This document shows, piece after piece, positions 32,641 through 43,523 of a stretch of DNA of 64,000 bases. Within the stretch, counting starts at the first letter, position 1; each line of letters starts with the position of its first letter. The position numbers were made by a program, and so were the translations under genes. Under the pieces are notes generated by a model. The model searched no databases. It was given only the letters and a program-made list of their open reading frames with translations, and was not told where the DNA came from. The stretch comes from Spisula solida (lineage: Eukaryota; Mollusca; Bivalvia; Venerida; Mactridae), in the NCBI GenBank assembly GCA_947247005.1, contig OX365955.1, positions 8,008,001 through 8,072,000 on the forward strand, written 5' to 3'.

Positions 32641-33044
32641 GCAGAAAACATAAATATAATAATATGACATCATATTCAGGTTATTACAATATATCCTTAT
32701 AGACGCACAGCACAACATTAATGTCTCCCCCCCCCCCCCCCACATAGCGGGGAGACATAAATATAATATGCTGAGTCATCACATTCAGGGTTATTACAAT
32801 ATATTATCCTTCAGGACATCTTTCTGTGATACAAGCTCACAATTGTCTGGTAATACATTCCTGCAACCAAATCACTTTCTGTCCATATCCTTTCTGAACA
32901 TGATAATAGAATAGTTTATTAATAATCAATAAAGACCCTTGTGTTACAGATATAAGCATCGCTAAAACGATCATAGTAACGAGATTTGTCTTCAGTTACC
33001 ATGCCAAGTTGTTGATCACTTAAGTGTAGCAAGTAAATAACGCT

Positions 33045-33190
33045 TCTAAACACAGAACAGTAGCTTATGACAACAAAGTGCTTTTTACTGAAAACACAGA
33101 ACAGTAGCTTATGACAACAAAGTGCTTTTTGCTGAAAACACTGAATAGTAGCTTAGGACAACAAAGTGTTTTACAGAGAACACAAAGCAA
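33045..33190. repeat. Tandem repeat, ~50 bp x 3-4
   Basis: Units read CACAGAACAGTAGCTTATGA then CAACAAAGTGCTTTTT, decaying to the right. Confidence 0.8.
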
Positions 33191-33408
33191 TAGCTTAGGC
33201 AAACCATGGGCATGGCAATATATTAGGACAATAAATTGCTTTACTTAGAACATTGCATTGTTTAAAGAACCATAAATGGGTGTTCGGACTAAAAGTGTAA
33301 CTTACTGATGTATTTGTATATTTTTAGAAGTTTTAATGCCCTGACATCAACCAGGTAAATACCATCTAACAAAATACTTGAGAAAATTATGAAATAACAT
33401 GGTATTAC

Positions 33409-33522
33409 CTTGTTAGAGTCCAGATCTACCAGCCAAACATCCTCTGGAAATGTGAAATCCTTCTTATACAAGAAGAAACTTGCAGGAACTCCAATCAAAT
33501 ATGGTGTAGGCGCCAATAGCAA
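33409..33522 (-). CDS. MADD: MADD coding exon 5 (residues 354-391)
   Basis: A 114-nt exon of 38 whole codons. Acceptor TGTTACAG at 33525-33523, donor AAG/GTAATA at 33408-33407. The peptide begins [20 protein letters not shown] and ends [13 protein letters not shown]. '[16 protein letters not shown]' and '[11 protein letters not shown]' are hallmark cDENN sequences of MADD/Rab3GEP, close to the conserved core of the Rab-GEF surface. Phase 0 on both sides, joining exon 4 (34483-34614) and exon 6 (432-518). No lesion is seen, so the host reading frame is intact despite the large intron that follows. Confidence 0.95.
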
Positions 33523-34085
33523 CTGTAACAATATAGTCACCTATTTATACACTGTAAAAGCATTTATTTTCAATGGTACAAAATTTTGTGGTTTTGGTTA
33601 AAAAGAGCATTTCGTGGGAATGTCATTTCAAGGATTTCGGATTTCATGAAAATTGGCAAGGCCAAAATTCACACAAAGTATCAAAAATCATTCAAACATG
33701 AAAGAATTGTTTTATAACATGTTGATATATGCAAGAAAACGTCTCAAAACAAAGTCTTATACCTGACTAAACTTGAAGGCAAGTATGGCAGCCTCAGTAT
33801 TAAACTTGCCATATTTATTGGTATAATTATTCATAGGGCCTAAGCGCAAAGTAAAAAGTTTCATCACCAGGAGTGGAACTTTCATGCATAGTGTGAACAA
33901 AGTTAATTTGTTTACACTATATAACCTCTCAAAGGACCCTGACTTAGATAACCATCTTTCCAGAGTGTGCAACCACTACCTTACTGCAACATGTCAAACT
34001 GACAGACATGTCTAACATAATCTACTACAGACAGAAACATGTACATTCTTATCCAGATTCCAAACATATCATCAGCATCTTTAAT

Positions 34086-34400
34086 TGGTGGCACAGTAGT
34101 CAAGTGGGCAGCGCTCTTGACTACGGATTGAGACGTTCCTGGGTCGAATCTTAGCCGGGCACTGAGTCATTTCTGAAATGCATTTCAGTGTTTCCCACCC
34201 AATTAGAGATGAATATGTTGGTAAACCAAGAGGTCGTCACGGGTGTATCAGTGCTGTATACTGGGCAAGTTAAAGAGACCAGGAGTCTATTTGGAACAAG
34301 TTAGGGTCTTGCACTTGGATTCCTTGTATCACACAACTGTCTCTTCCCTTGAAGCCGGAGGTCATTGGCCAATTAGGCAGGGGAAAAATGGATGACCATG
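34086..34400 (+). repeat. tRNA-derived SINE
   Basis: The head GGTGGCACAGTAGTCAAGTGG holds an A-box-like TAGTCAAGTGG; CTGGGTCGAATC is a B-box-like sequence 45 bases later. The body has TTTCCCACCCAATTAGAG, 'ATACTGGGCAAGTTAAAGAG' and 'GTCATTGGCCAATTAGGCAG'. Diverged relatives occur at 23480-24010 (plus), 21735-21810 and 51510-51575 (minus). It lies in MADD intron 4. Confidence 0.75.
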
Positions 34401-34482
34401 TACTTAGGACTGTCTCAGTTATTTGTATATATTTGTTATAAGCATTGTATCATGCTTTATGCTTTAAACAAACACAACAAAC

Positions 34483-34614
34483 CTGTTCAGCTGAGGACAT
34501 ACAAGTTGGCAGCAATGGTATCACAGGAAACATGTATTCTAATGGATACAACATAGAAACAAACGCCATCACACTCATCGTGAGAGCATTATAATCTCGA
34601 GATTGCATAATTAT
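34483..34614 (-). CDS. MADD: MADD coding exon 4 (residues 310-353)
   Basis: A 132-nt exon of 44 whole codons. Acceptor TTTTCAG at 34617-34615, donor CAG/GTTTGT at 34482-34481. The peptide starts [20 protein letters not shown] and ends [12 protein letters not shown]. '[15 protein letters not shown]' with '[14 protein letters not shown]' is the most conserved part of the cDENN domain in MADD proteins; it forms the Rab-binding core (family knowledge). Phase 0 at both ends. Overlapping longer frames are simply readthrough into the introns. Confidence 0.96.
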
Positions 34615-36689
34615 CTGAAAATACACAAAAATATTTATCATTGATCACATAAATACCATTATCTTCCATGTGAGAACAAATCGACGAATGTTGTTCTCCA
34701 ATGTGGTTGATAACAAATGTTTGACATCACCAGCATTTTTGCACAAAACGTAATGTCGCCGGCTTAAATTTGTTATTTCTGACATTGTTTTGACCGGGTA
34801 ACTTGTGATAGAAAGCATCTGCCACTACCGATAGTTGTCTTTGAGATCAACATTTCTTAAACTTGTCCTCAAAATATATATTAAGCTTGACAAAGGATCA
34901 AAACTCACTTAATAACTTGTTCTAGATTTGTTTAAGAAATATTGATCTCCAAAGACAACTCCTATACTTCACTCATTACATGTTACGTCGTTCCTTGAAA
35001 ATATTCAGGGAAATTGATTATCAAAATCTATAAAGAAATCTATAAATAACTTGTATATACCTCCTGATATTCCTCAGAAGAAAACGATACTATGCCTTTA
35101 TTTTGGAATGAGAAGTTTTAGTGTAAAAATTTGTAAATAATTTCTCTCGAGAACTAACACGGAAGGGAAGCGACTAACAAGGAAAGACGCTGTGCAACAT
35201 CACAAAATGATGGTACAAAATTACAAGAACCACTTAGTCAACAGGAAATAGTTGACGGTGCCAACCTTTTCTTTCCTGTACTAATCAAAAAGCCTGTACT
35301 CTCCTTCAAATTGAAGCGCTCCTAAATTTTCACTAAGAATAGCATCAATTGAATCATAAATTCAGAGTTACAAAAATCAATTTATCACATATTAAGAAGA
35401 AGTTCAGACATGACGTCAAACAATTACAGGGTGTTAAAAAAGTTTGTTCTCAAGATTTAAGTTTCTATAGGTTATTTTTCTGAAGAATGTAAATTTTTTA
35501 GGTTAAACCTGAGGGTTCTACCGTAGTTCTAATCTTTCTGGCATTAAATGAAGCTATTCGAGTAAGAAATCAAAATTGTATTCTGCGTAAATACGGGGTA
35601 GCTGAGATAAAATTTAGTATTAATCTAAATTTTGAGAACAAACTTTTTTAACACCCTGTTTTGTAAATACATTGTACTAAACCTGATAAAGTAATTATAC
35701 GAAACGCGTTGTTTAGTTAGTTGAGTTGTGTCATCTTTTTATTTTATTGTGAAGAAGTTGAGAGAAAGACTTAATATGTGTTTGCTAAAACAATCAAATA
35801 AAACAAATACTAAAGAAACAAATCTACAGTAATGAATGTAGACCTACCCAAAAGATTCAAAGAATTGAAGATGAAAAATGATGATAGGGGTTTGAAAACC
35901 AATCACCCATTGACAAATTCAGTCAGGGCTCCAAATTATGCTATATTTAATATTGTCTACAATAGACATTTCAAACGACGGTAACTTAGACAATTTTTCA
36001 TCAAAAAAAACTTTCATTTTCTAGCTAACATTGTTTCTAGTCTAAATTTAATCTGGAATTGTTGATCTAACCCTGAGTTCTTCCCTTCAATGTGATTTAA
36101 TTGTTTAACAAGCAACACCTTTCTGTTACATAAGCACATGATGCATGCAGCTAATTGTCTAAGACACACTGGAGCATAACACATTTTCCAAAAATAGAAT
36201 TTCTTTAACCTGGCTGTGTCTAGACATAGTAGTCTGAGAATAATTATAAATGGTAGTTTATACTGGTACTAATTTATCATGAGCTGATTATATACAAGAT
36301 CAACAACTTGAATGAATTACTGTTGACACCCTGTACACAACTTCTCAGTTCTGTCGGAGAATTGTACTGCTTTCATTATGGCTCTGACAGAACTAAAAAC
36401 TGACGGAACGCTCAGAGAAGACTCAGGAGCGTTACATCGGTTTTCAGTTCAGTTGCCAAAAGGAAGTTGCTCTACAGAGGTTACTGTTAACTGAGAAATT
36501 ATTTCGCGCGATTTAATTTTGCGAGTCATAGAATTTCACGACATTAAGTCCCCATGAAAGTTCTAATAACATTAATATTGACATTGCGGGAAACTTAAAA
36601 ATGCAAAAATTTGTAGTTGCCAATATGCCGACGATCAGCAAAGCAAGAAAATTAGTTATCGCGAAAGTAAATTGGTTTACAGAACTTAC
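34615..36689 (-). other. MADD intron 3
   Basis: 2.1 kb with GT at 36689-36688 and AG at 34616-34615. It holds the MITE at 35427-35658. Around 34855-34965 there is a loose inverted repeat (TTGAGATCAACATTTCTTAA and AAGAAATATTGATCTCCAAA). Nothing else was identified. Confidence 0.8.
35427..35658. mobile_element. MITE with ~28-bp inverted ends, 232 bp
   Basis: The left end CAGGGTGTTAAAAAAGTTTG continues TTCTCAA; the right end is its complement, ending CACCCTG. TA precedes the left end; TT follows the right. The structure suggests a Tc1/mariner-type MITE. No ORF. Confidence 0.8.
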
Positions 36690-36848
36690 TTTGAACTCCA
36701 ACATTATGGCAGTAAGGACCTTGAGGCATGTTTCTACCCCCAGAAGCTCTAAGGGTAAATGCAATGGGAAGTCTATAAGAGAGAAGCGCGTGTGGTCTGG
36801 TAGAGCAAACAGTAAAGGTGGCTGTACTTCTCGTGGTAGAACCTGAAT
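36690..36848 (-). CDS. MADD: MADD coding exon 3 (residues 257-309)
   Basis: A 159-nt exon of 53 whole codons. Acceptor TATTTACAG at 36851-36849, donor AAA/GTAAGT at 36689-36688. The peptide includes VLPREVQPPLLFALPDHTRF and DFPLHLPLELLGVETCLKVL, the N-terminal part of the MADD cDENN domain ('LPLELLG...CL.VLT.I.LE.K'). Phase 0 both sides. Frame and splice sites connect it to exons 2 and 4. No anomalies. Confidence 0.96.
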
Positions 36849-38586
36849 CTGTAAATAAAACAAGAAATGTTTGTAAAACTTGTATAACCCTTTGCAGCCA
36901 AATACAGTAGTCATTAATATTAAAGGTCACTGAGCTTCCATGACCTTTGACTTACTGACCTAAACATCAACAGGGGTCATCTACTGTTGCTGACCAACCT
37001 CCAGGTAAAGTTTGAAGCATCACGGAAACAATTTGGTCTACCGAATAACCAACAGAAAGACCAACTAGTGCAAAGCAATATACCCTCTATCATAGATGGG
37101 AGGCAAAATAATACATGTAAAGACTGTGTGTTTCCTTTTTGTGCCTTTCACACTTGACTATTTCTGTTGAGTGCTGCCTTGAATGTCAGTTTCTTTATTT
37201 ACACATTTTTTGGGTTAATCTATCATTACAACAGACCATTAACCCAATGCAATAGTGACAAAATGTCAGGGACAGGACAAGGTTTTTGTGTGGAGTAGCC
37301 ACACAATGATATTACCACTTTTCAACCACAGACAAGACAAGAGTGACCTCTAAATGCTGCACAGATCAGAGCGTTATTAATGGTGTTAAAACCAGCTTGG
37401 GAAACAAACCAATCCATGTACTCAAACACGGATCAAATAATTTCAGTAATTTAACAGCTTCAATTGAAAACAAACTAAGAGCATTACCCTTGCTCTGGTA
37501 ACAGTGAACATGACATTTCCAAATGTCATTACCACACTGCACTGCAGAAGGCAATGTAATACACTTGTTAACATTATATAGAACATTGCTTCTCCCTTTT
37601 CTATAATTACAGATATACCCTGTTCATTCTAAGATGAACAAGAGATCGCTCACCTGTCATAGTAGTGCATGCACACCCCTATGGTGACCTAGTAATTATT
37701 AACATTTACAGAGTAAGATTCTATATCAGGTTTTTCTATGATTTGACCTAGTGACCTAGTTTTTTACCCCGGATGACCCACTATCGAACATGACCTAGAT
37801 TTTGTTGAGATGATCATTGTGACCAAGTTTCATAAAGATAAGGTCGAAAATTGTGACCTCTAGTGACTACACAAGGTTTTTCTATGATTTGACCTAGTGA
37901 CCTAGTTTTTTACCCTAGATGACCCATTATCGAACTTGGTCTAGATTTTGTTGAGATGATCATTGTGACCAAGTTTCATAAAGATAAGGTCGAAAATTGT
38001 GACCTTTAGTGACTACACAAGGTTTTTCTATGATTTGACCTAGTGACCTAGGTTTTGACCCCAGATGACCCATTATCGAACTTGGTCTAGATTTTGTTGA
38101 GATGATCATTGTGATCAAGTTTCATAAAGATTAGGCTAAAATTGTGTCTACACAAGCCAATTGTTGACGGACGGACGAAGAGTGATCACAAAAGCTCACT
38201 CTGTCACTTTGTGACATGTGAGCTAAAAATTGGTAAAGTTACAGTAGTTTTCTCAATATTTATATTTTCATGCTTCAAGTATAGCACAGAGAATTTGACC
38301 TGATCCTGACCTTGAATGCATGAATATATTACAAGGTTTGTGCGTTTAATATATATATATTTCTGCGAGAGTCATGTCCAATTCTCTGTACTATGCGCCA
38401 ATTTCACTGAGTGCTACTATTTGGATAAGTATTTTTCTTGATAGAGCAAAATTTAATACAAGTCTTATAATGTACATGATGCTTTCACGAGTCCTGTTCA
38501 ACTGTGCAACAAGAAGTTGACTACCAACTATCTAAATATTCTTGTACATTCATCCTTGTATATTTTGTAGTTGCCTACTGACTTAC
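36849..38586 (-). other. MADD intron 2
   Basis: 1.7 kb between exons 2 and 3. It carries part of the GGGCCATAACTC-related family near 36950-37110, then the repeat at 37638-38228. Confidence 0.8.
37638..38228. repeat. Interspersed repeat with ~125-bp internal monomers, copy 2
   Basis: Ends AGATCGCTCACCTGTCA and TGTGACATGTGAGCT. Four monomers of GATTTGACCTAGTGACCTAG / ACTATCGAACATGACC / TGTGACCAAGTTTCATAAAG, then GACGGACGGACGAAG. Monomers 2 and 3 are nearly identical. Same family as 5660-6413. Confidence 0.8.
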
Positions 38587-38728
38587 CTCTACTTTAGTTT
38601 TCCCAGGGACCGGTACCGGCGCACTCAGTAGACGTAACACCCAGGTCTCTATCTCACGTATCTCATGTACAACAAGACTGGAAACGTTATCACTACCTTG
38701 TCCAGTAAGCACTCCCCATACTGTATCT
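38587..38728 (-). CDS. MADD: MADD coding exon 2 (residues 209-256)
   Basis: A 142-nt exon. Acceptor TATTACAG at 38731-38729, donor GAG/GTAAGT at 38586-38585. Its first base completes the split Arg codon begun in exon 1 (AG/A), followed by 47 codons: DTVWGVLTGQ..., VVHEIREIETWVLRLLSAPV and PVPGKTKVE. 'RD..WG.LTG' and 'EIETWVLRLL.APVPVPGKT' match the link between uDENN and cDENN of MADD. It ends in phase 0. Upstream it is separated from exon 1 by a 17.5-kb intron. Confidence 0.95.
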
Positions 38729-38898
38729 CTGTAATACACAACATCATCATACCATTACAACACCATCTCAATAACAACTAGATGAGGTTTTGACACAAAA
38801 AATGTCTCCCATAAAGGGCTATGACTAGGGCAAAAATCATCAAAGATTCAAGTTGTTTCTCCTCCTACGACCAACTTTAGGCCTACACTTACTCAATC

Positions 38899-39247
38899 AG
38901 GCCTAAACCAATTTATTATGTGGTTCGTAGTAACATAGAGAAAAATATTAGGGTAGGTAGGTAGGAAATACATTTTGTTTTTTTTAAATTATTTTATTTA
39001 ATTGAAATAGCCAGCTTAGTCGCCGACCAAGATCGGGCCATCTCGAACATCGTGGAGGAATCATCAATGGCAGTACGTGAGAAAAATACATTCGTAAAAA
39101 TTGATCTTTAAAAGCCGTAGTTTTTGTAATGGTCCAGAAAATCTTTGACTCCGCAAAAAATATTTTTGCAATAAAATGTTACGGGTCGGGCCTAAAAATT
39201 AGGGTCGGTCAGGTTACTAGAACCACATAATTATTTTATTTTGGCCT
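38899..39247. mobile_element. Palindromic MITE, copy 2
   Basis: It starts AGGCCTAAACCAATT with TATGTGGTTCGTAGTAAC and ends GGTTACTAGAACCACATA followed by TTTTATTTTGGCCT, matching 13351-13581. The centre has GGTAGGTAGGTAGG and a TCGCCGACCAAGATCGGGCC segment not in copy 1. Confidence 0.7.
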
Positions 39248-40934
39248 TATAAGAGTGAAATATTGTATGCAAGATCAATGAACACTATAAAACACAACAT
39301 CCTATATATGGTTACTCTATAATGAACCAAAGACTTGATAGATTCCTCCATTAAGCCTGTGACAGTCCAATATAGGTGCTAATCGAATATCGGTGATAAT
39401 GGAATCTAGCTAACACAATTTGGAGAACCATGAAAAGTCTGTATACATGTGGTTACTACTTGACACTCCTGATCCATTAGAAGTGCCCGAGACAGTTCTT
39501 TGGCCAATTCAGTGAGCAACCTTTTGGGGGGGTTGTTGTGATAGTGGGTTGGTCGAATTACATAAATAATCACATTGCTAAGCGATGGCGCCATTTAGCA
39601 TAGGTTTGAATCCCACTATATGTGCTGTAACTATTTAAAGACATCACATGGTACATGTAAATTGGTTGGACATTTTCATACAACAATATCTGGTGTACTG
39701 TACAACGTTCCTTGGACAAACTTAAAGACCACCAAATGTGGCTACAATATACCAATTTCATGCATACAATGGTATGATATATAAGTAATAGATACAGTTC
39801 TAGTTTATGATCAAAAGTATCAGTTCTGCTTAAAAGGGTTAAAGTGCAATACAGATGTATTAGGGTTAAAGTGCAATACAGATGTATTAGGGTTAAAGTG
39901 CAATACAGATGTATTAGGACCAACAACAAATTGCTTACTAGGGTAACAGCGTAAGGACCTGTATGCAAGATAAATTGTCCGAGGCGAAGAAGTATCAGAC
40001 ACTTAGTGAATGGAGTCAGTGGGCGTGTCAGCGTATAATGTACACCCAAAGTATTGTTACCCTAACATCATGTTTGTCTATGTAAAAATTTCATCGAAGT
40101 CGTACAAAATCTACGAGTATTAAAGTATCGTGTAACACCCCTACTGTAGCAAAACCCTATCAATAATTCATGACTGCAGCATCAAGATAACATACTGTAC
40201 CAATATATAAATATAAGTGAATAAATAGCCCACACAATGAGACGAATAGGTGGATAAATTATTCTATATAAAGATATACAAGCAATTTTGCAGAATAATA
40301 ATAATTTCCCAATTATACAATACTATACAATTGATTTATCGGCACAAAGTATGGTTGATCACATTTTCTGTTATATAACCAATTGTAACCAATCTGTAAC
40401 TATTATTTTTACCCTCAGGAGGTAGGACCAGACAGAACAAATAATGAAATAATTTGAAATTCACTGCATCTAGTTACAGAACTACTGTCTCAGTTGATCG
40501 CAAACAACAACAACAACACATTGTATCTAGTGGAGAAAATATCCCCAAGCAAACAAAACAAACACTAATAGGGTAATTTGGTGTGCCAAGCCAGTCTGGC
40601 TCATTTGTCAAAGGCACCACAGTGCAGCGGTTGGTTACCAGACATTTTGTGGCTCTGTGATTTATTTGCCTTGCTTGCGGTTTAATGCTGCTTCTTAACA
40701 ATTTTTCCGTTAAATACTGTAACCCTAATTATTTTTGGAAAACTAACTTTTGTGTTTTGCTTATCGTTGGCATATTCGCGACTACAGATATTCGCACTTT
40801 TAAGTTTCTCGCAATGTCCATATTAATGTTTTAAGCACTGTGTGGCAGCTTGATTCTGCGAAATTCTACCACTCGCGAACTACGTGAAATTAAATCACGC
40901 GAAACAATTTCTTGGTTTACAGTATATACACTGC
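39248..40934. other. Intron 1 segment, largely unassigned
   Basis: Apart from the 27-bp tandem, it holds a B-box-like GGTTTGAATCCC at 39603-39614 and a possible foldback relic at about 40712-40925 with ATACTGTAACC and GGTTTACAGTAT ends and many TTCGCGA-like phrases. Confidence 0.45.
39838..39921. repeat. Tandem repeat, 27 bp x 3
   Basis: GGGTTAAAGTGCAATACAGA then TGTATTA, three times. The joint TTAGGGTTA resembles a telomere repeat by chance of sequence. Confidence 0.9.
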
Positions 40935-41215
40935 TACTGATTTACCTAACCAGTTTTTCAGGACTGTATTCTAACCAGTACATTCTTACCCTTCCACAAG
41001 AAATCAGTAACTTCTCCACATGTGGAGGAAATTTTCATGGAAAGGTACAGTGACCTAGCTGTGACAACAGGTACAGTAACTGTTTCATTGATAAAGAGTA
41101 AAAAAAAAAATTTACTCTTTATTAATGATACAGTTACCAGTGGCTGCAACCTGGAATCAAACCAGAATTGCCAGCGTACAAATCCAGCCACAAAACCCTG
41201 ACCACAGCTTTATAA
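40935..41215 (-). repeat. SINE family member (CCACATGTGGAGG type), copy 1
   Basis: It contains TTTACCTAACCAGTTTTTCA, CTTACCCTTCCACAAG, 'CTCCACATGTGGAGGAAA', CATGGAAAGGTACAG and, further on, CTGGAATCAAACCAGAATTG, whose complement is B-box-like (GGTTTGATTCC). A 12-bp inverted repeat (TAAAGAGTAAA / TTTACTCTTTA) lies in the centre. The same phrases open the array at 53640. Confidence 0.7.
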
Positions 41216-42004
41216 ATGGTCTGCAAAATCATATTGCTGACATTAATCTATGATTGGTAAATCAGTCTTGGATATTATTTCATCATCATGTAAATTATTG
41301 GCTCAATTTGATAATCAAAGTGCTGTTGAAGTGCTGAAAGCCAGACTGTTACTGTTGCTGATGGATGTGTTTACTCCCTGCAAACAAACTAACCTTGCTG
41401 CATTGTTGCACTGCATATTATATGTCAATTTTTGTTGCATTGTTATAGTTTATGTAGCCAGTACTTAACCATACATAACAGGCAAAACTTTAATGCACAG
41501 AATTGGCCTGAGACATTTACAATTGCCTTGACCTCCCTACGTAAAGTTAATCACCGACTATTATTTTCAATAAAATAAACAATTGGAGGCATTATAACGG
41601 CAGGCGATGGTTATAGATCGAAAACGAGTATTGAGGTGTGACTGCACTTTTAACTATATACTCTATAATATAAAGGTTACGGCTCAGGTCAGATTCTGTT
41701 TATACCCACCAATTTCCTTGTAGAAGTTTAATTAATCTCAGGTCAAATACATCAAAGTATATCAGAAGCAACAAATGGTGTTATTAAATAGTGTTGGAAA
41801 CCACAATAAGAGCAATGCATGAATGTATACTGACAGTCTTCTCTACTAGAATGGAATATAAATGTAATACATTAGTCTGGAGACCTAAGACTTTATCACC
41901 ATTTTACAACCACAATAAAAACCTGATCAGCATGATAATTAATCATATATAGAAAGACTGTGAGATTAACACATTCTATATTAAGAAGATCTTTAGTCAA
42001 AATC
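41216..42004. other. Intron 1 segment, no recognised feature
   Basis: Unassigned AT-rich sequence; only short ORFs without support. Confidence 0.4.
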
Positions 42005-42255
42005 GACACAAAAACATGTGCCTCCCACAAAGGGCCGTAACTCTAGCAATTATCGTCTGATCTAAAGTTTCTGACAATATGCAAAACTATACTTAGTACA
42101 AACTATGCATTAGAAGTGTCATTGAAGTCTGACCAGTACTTAATGAAAACAAGCACAGACAAACTTTGTGACTGCCATCAAGACATCTGGACAGTCAGCA
42201 CAAAATCAATATGTCAATCTCCCCCACTTGGCACTGTATGTGGGAGACATTATTA
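42005..42255. repeat. Interspersed repeat (AAAGGGCCGTAACTC type)
   Basis: ACAAAGGGCCGTAACTCTAG, TCTGACAATATGCAAAACTA, CAGTACTTAATGAAAACAAG, then CACTGTATGTGGGAGACATT. Closest relative is 25385-25570. Confidence 0.65.
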
Positions 42256-43289
42256 TTTCAAATTTCATCAATTTATCATTTTATGTTCCGCTGTAACAAC
42301 AAGATATTGCACAAAATCCCTAATGAAGTCCCTAATACAGTAAATCATATTGATTCTCACAGGGTAGAGATATTTAATTGCATGCATCAGCTATGCAACG
42401 TAAGTGGAACAAATTACGAGAATCAGTATTCGCGGCAACCTTAGGCTATATCATGCCAGTAATGTAATAATTGATTCCACCATATAGAAGCTTTCAGTTC
42501 TAGTTTAACTGGTCAATAAATTGCAAAATCGACATTTCCATACAACAATCACAATCTATTCTGTAAGGTTTACTCAATCTCACCTCTCTTTGCTGTATTT
42601 TCCCAATACTTTCCCTGAATATTGATCTTTGGGGTAAATTCAGCTTCATTCATAGACTCTCTATTCTGGAGGAAAAACTTACAGCAGCAAGATTGGGATA
42701 TCAGAGCCTCAAGCAAGCAAGGTATCAATATGGAAATATTTGGTCACAGACAGTCTTAACTATACAAATATAAAACAACTCAATCAGTTCTTACAGCAAT
42801 AGCAAGACAAATCATAAAATAGAATTTCTTAGGACTACAAGATCAATACATCAAAACATGTACTTTAAGGCATTCTGGAACCTGTCAGCATTGCGTGTTG
42901 CATACAGTGCTGGGCTCTAAAAGAAAGTACTGTAAAAGTGCAAAAAACTTTTGCAGATGGACAAACTCATATTTCTCCCTCCAACAATGTATTAGGAGAT
43001 GATCTCACTCTGAAGCACTATACAAGTTGTCTAACAGTACAGAAGTGCTAAATGAAAGTGTCAAACATTGTGCAGACAGACATACCAACTCATAATTGTT
43101 CTTTCAACTTGAAGAAGAACATGATTTCACACGTAATTAAGCACTGTCCTACAGTTGTGTACAACTAAGGTCATATACGGCTCACAGATAGTGACTGTGG
43201 GCTGGTGTGTGTTAAAGACGTCACCCTGTGCCTATGGTGTAACTGTTTCCTTTATGCAATCCAACTGACTCCATACTACAGAAAAATAG
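42256..43289. other. Intron 1 segment, no supported feature
   Basis: Unassigned. A possible minus-strand exon at 42584-42665 has splice-like ends but is out of phase with the MADD transcript. Confidence 0.4.
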
Positions 43290-43523
43290 AGATGGATTGG
43301 ACACACGCTGCAAAGAGCCTAGCCCAACATAGCAAGGCAAGCACTGGACTGGAATCCTCAAGGGACTAGAAGAAGAGGAAGGCCAACAAACTCCTGGCGC
43401 AGAACACTGGACAGAGAGCTTTGCAAGACAAGGATGTCATGGGGAGAAGCAAAAACTCCGGGCCATGGACCATAGCAAATGAAGAGCTGTGGTAAAGGCC
43501 CTATGCTCGGTGAAGAGGACTAG
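43290..43523 (+). pseudogene. Non-LTR retrotransposon RT tail, decayed
   Basis: One frame reads RWIGHTLQRA, stop, PNIARQALDWNPQGTRRRGR, PTNSWRRTLDRELCKTRMSW, GEAKTPGHGP, stop, then MLGEED before a third stop. 'W.GH.LR....NIA..AL.WNPQG.R.RGRP..TWRRT' is the typical C-terminal tail of endonuclease/reverse-transcriptase polyproteins of animal LINEs. Two internal stops and the lack of any upstream RT domain make it a 5'-truncated dead copy. Confidence 0.85.

Larger units (their letters stand above)
519..33408 (-). other. MADD intron 5 (32.9 kb)
   Basis: The interval between coding exons 5 and 6 has GT at 33408-33407 and AG at 520-519 on the minus strand. Roughly half of it is a single CACTA transposon (4357-21253). 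The rest holds a pogo-like element, several MITEs and SINE fragments, and two adjacent minisatellites at 27.6-30.5 kb. No additional host exon is evident. Confidence 0.85.
30541..33408. other. Intron 5, right part
   Basis: Mostly unassigned. It contains an interspersed repeat end near 31260-31440 (CATACCCCAATATGGGGGGC), the inverted repeat at 31488-31569, a ~65-bp duplication (AAAACCTCTGTTAGAAAATA near 32160 and 32220), an interspersed repeat at 32440-32640, a C15-16 run at about 32728 and the tandem at 33045-33190. Confidence 0.5.

Noticed and set aside
39838..39921. Interstitial telomere repeats (TTAGGGTTA)
   Set aside because: The match appears only at the joint of a 27-bp unit; there is no run of TTAGGG.
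42584..42665. Possible extra MADD exon on the minus strand (CCTCCAG acceptor, AGAG/GTGAG donor, open frame starting NRESMNEAEF)
   Set aside because: Its 82-nt length and phase do not fit: after exon 1 the required frame meets a stop, whereas exon 1 joins exon 2 directly with the correct split Arg codon and family-like sequence.
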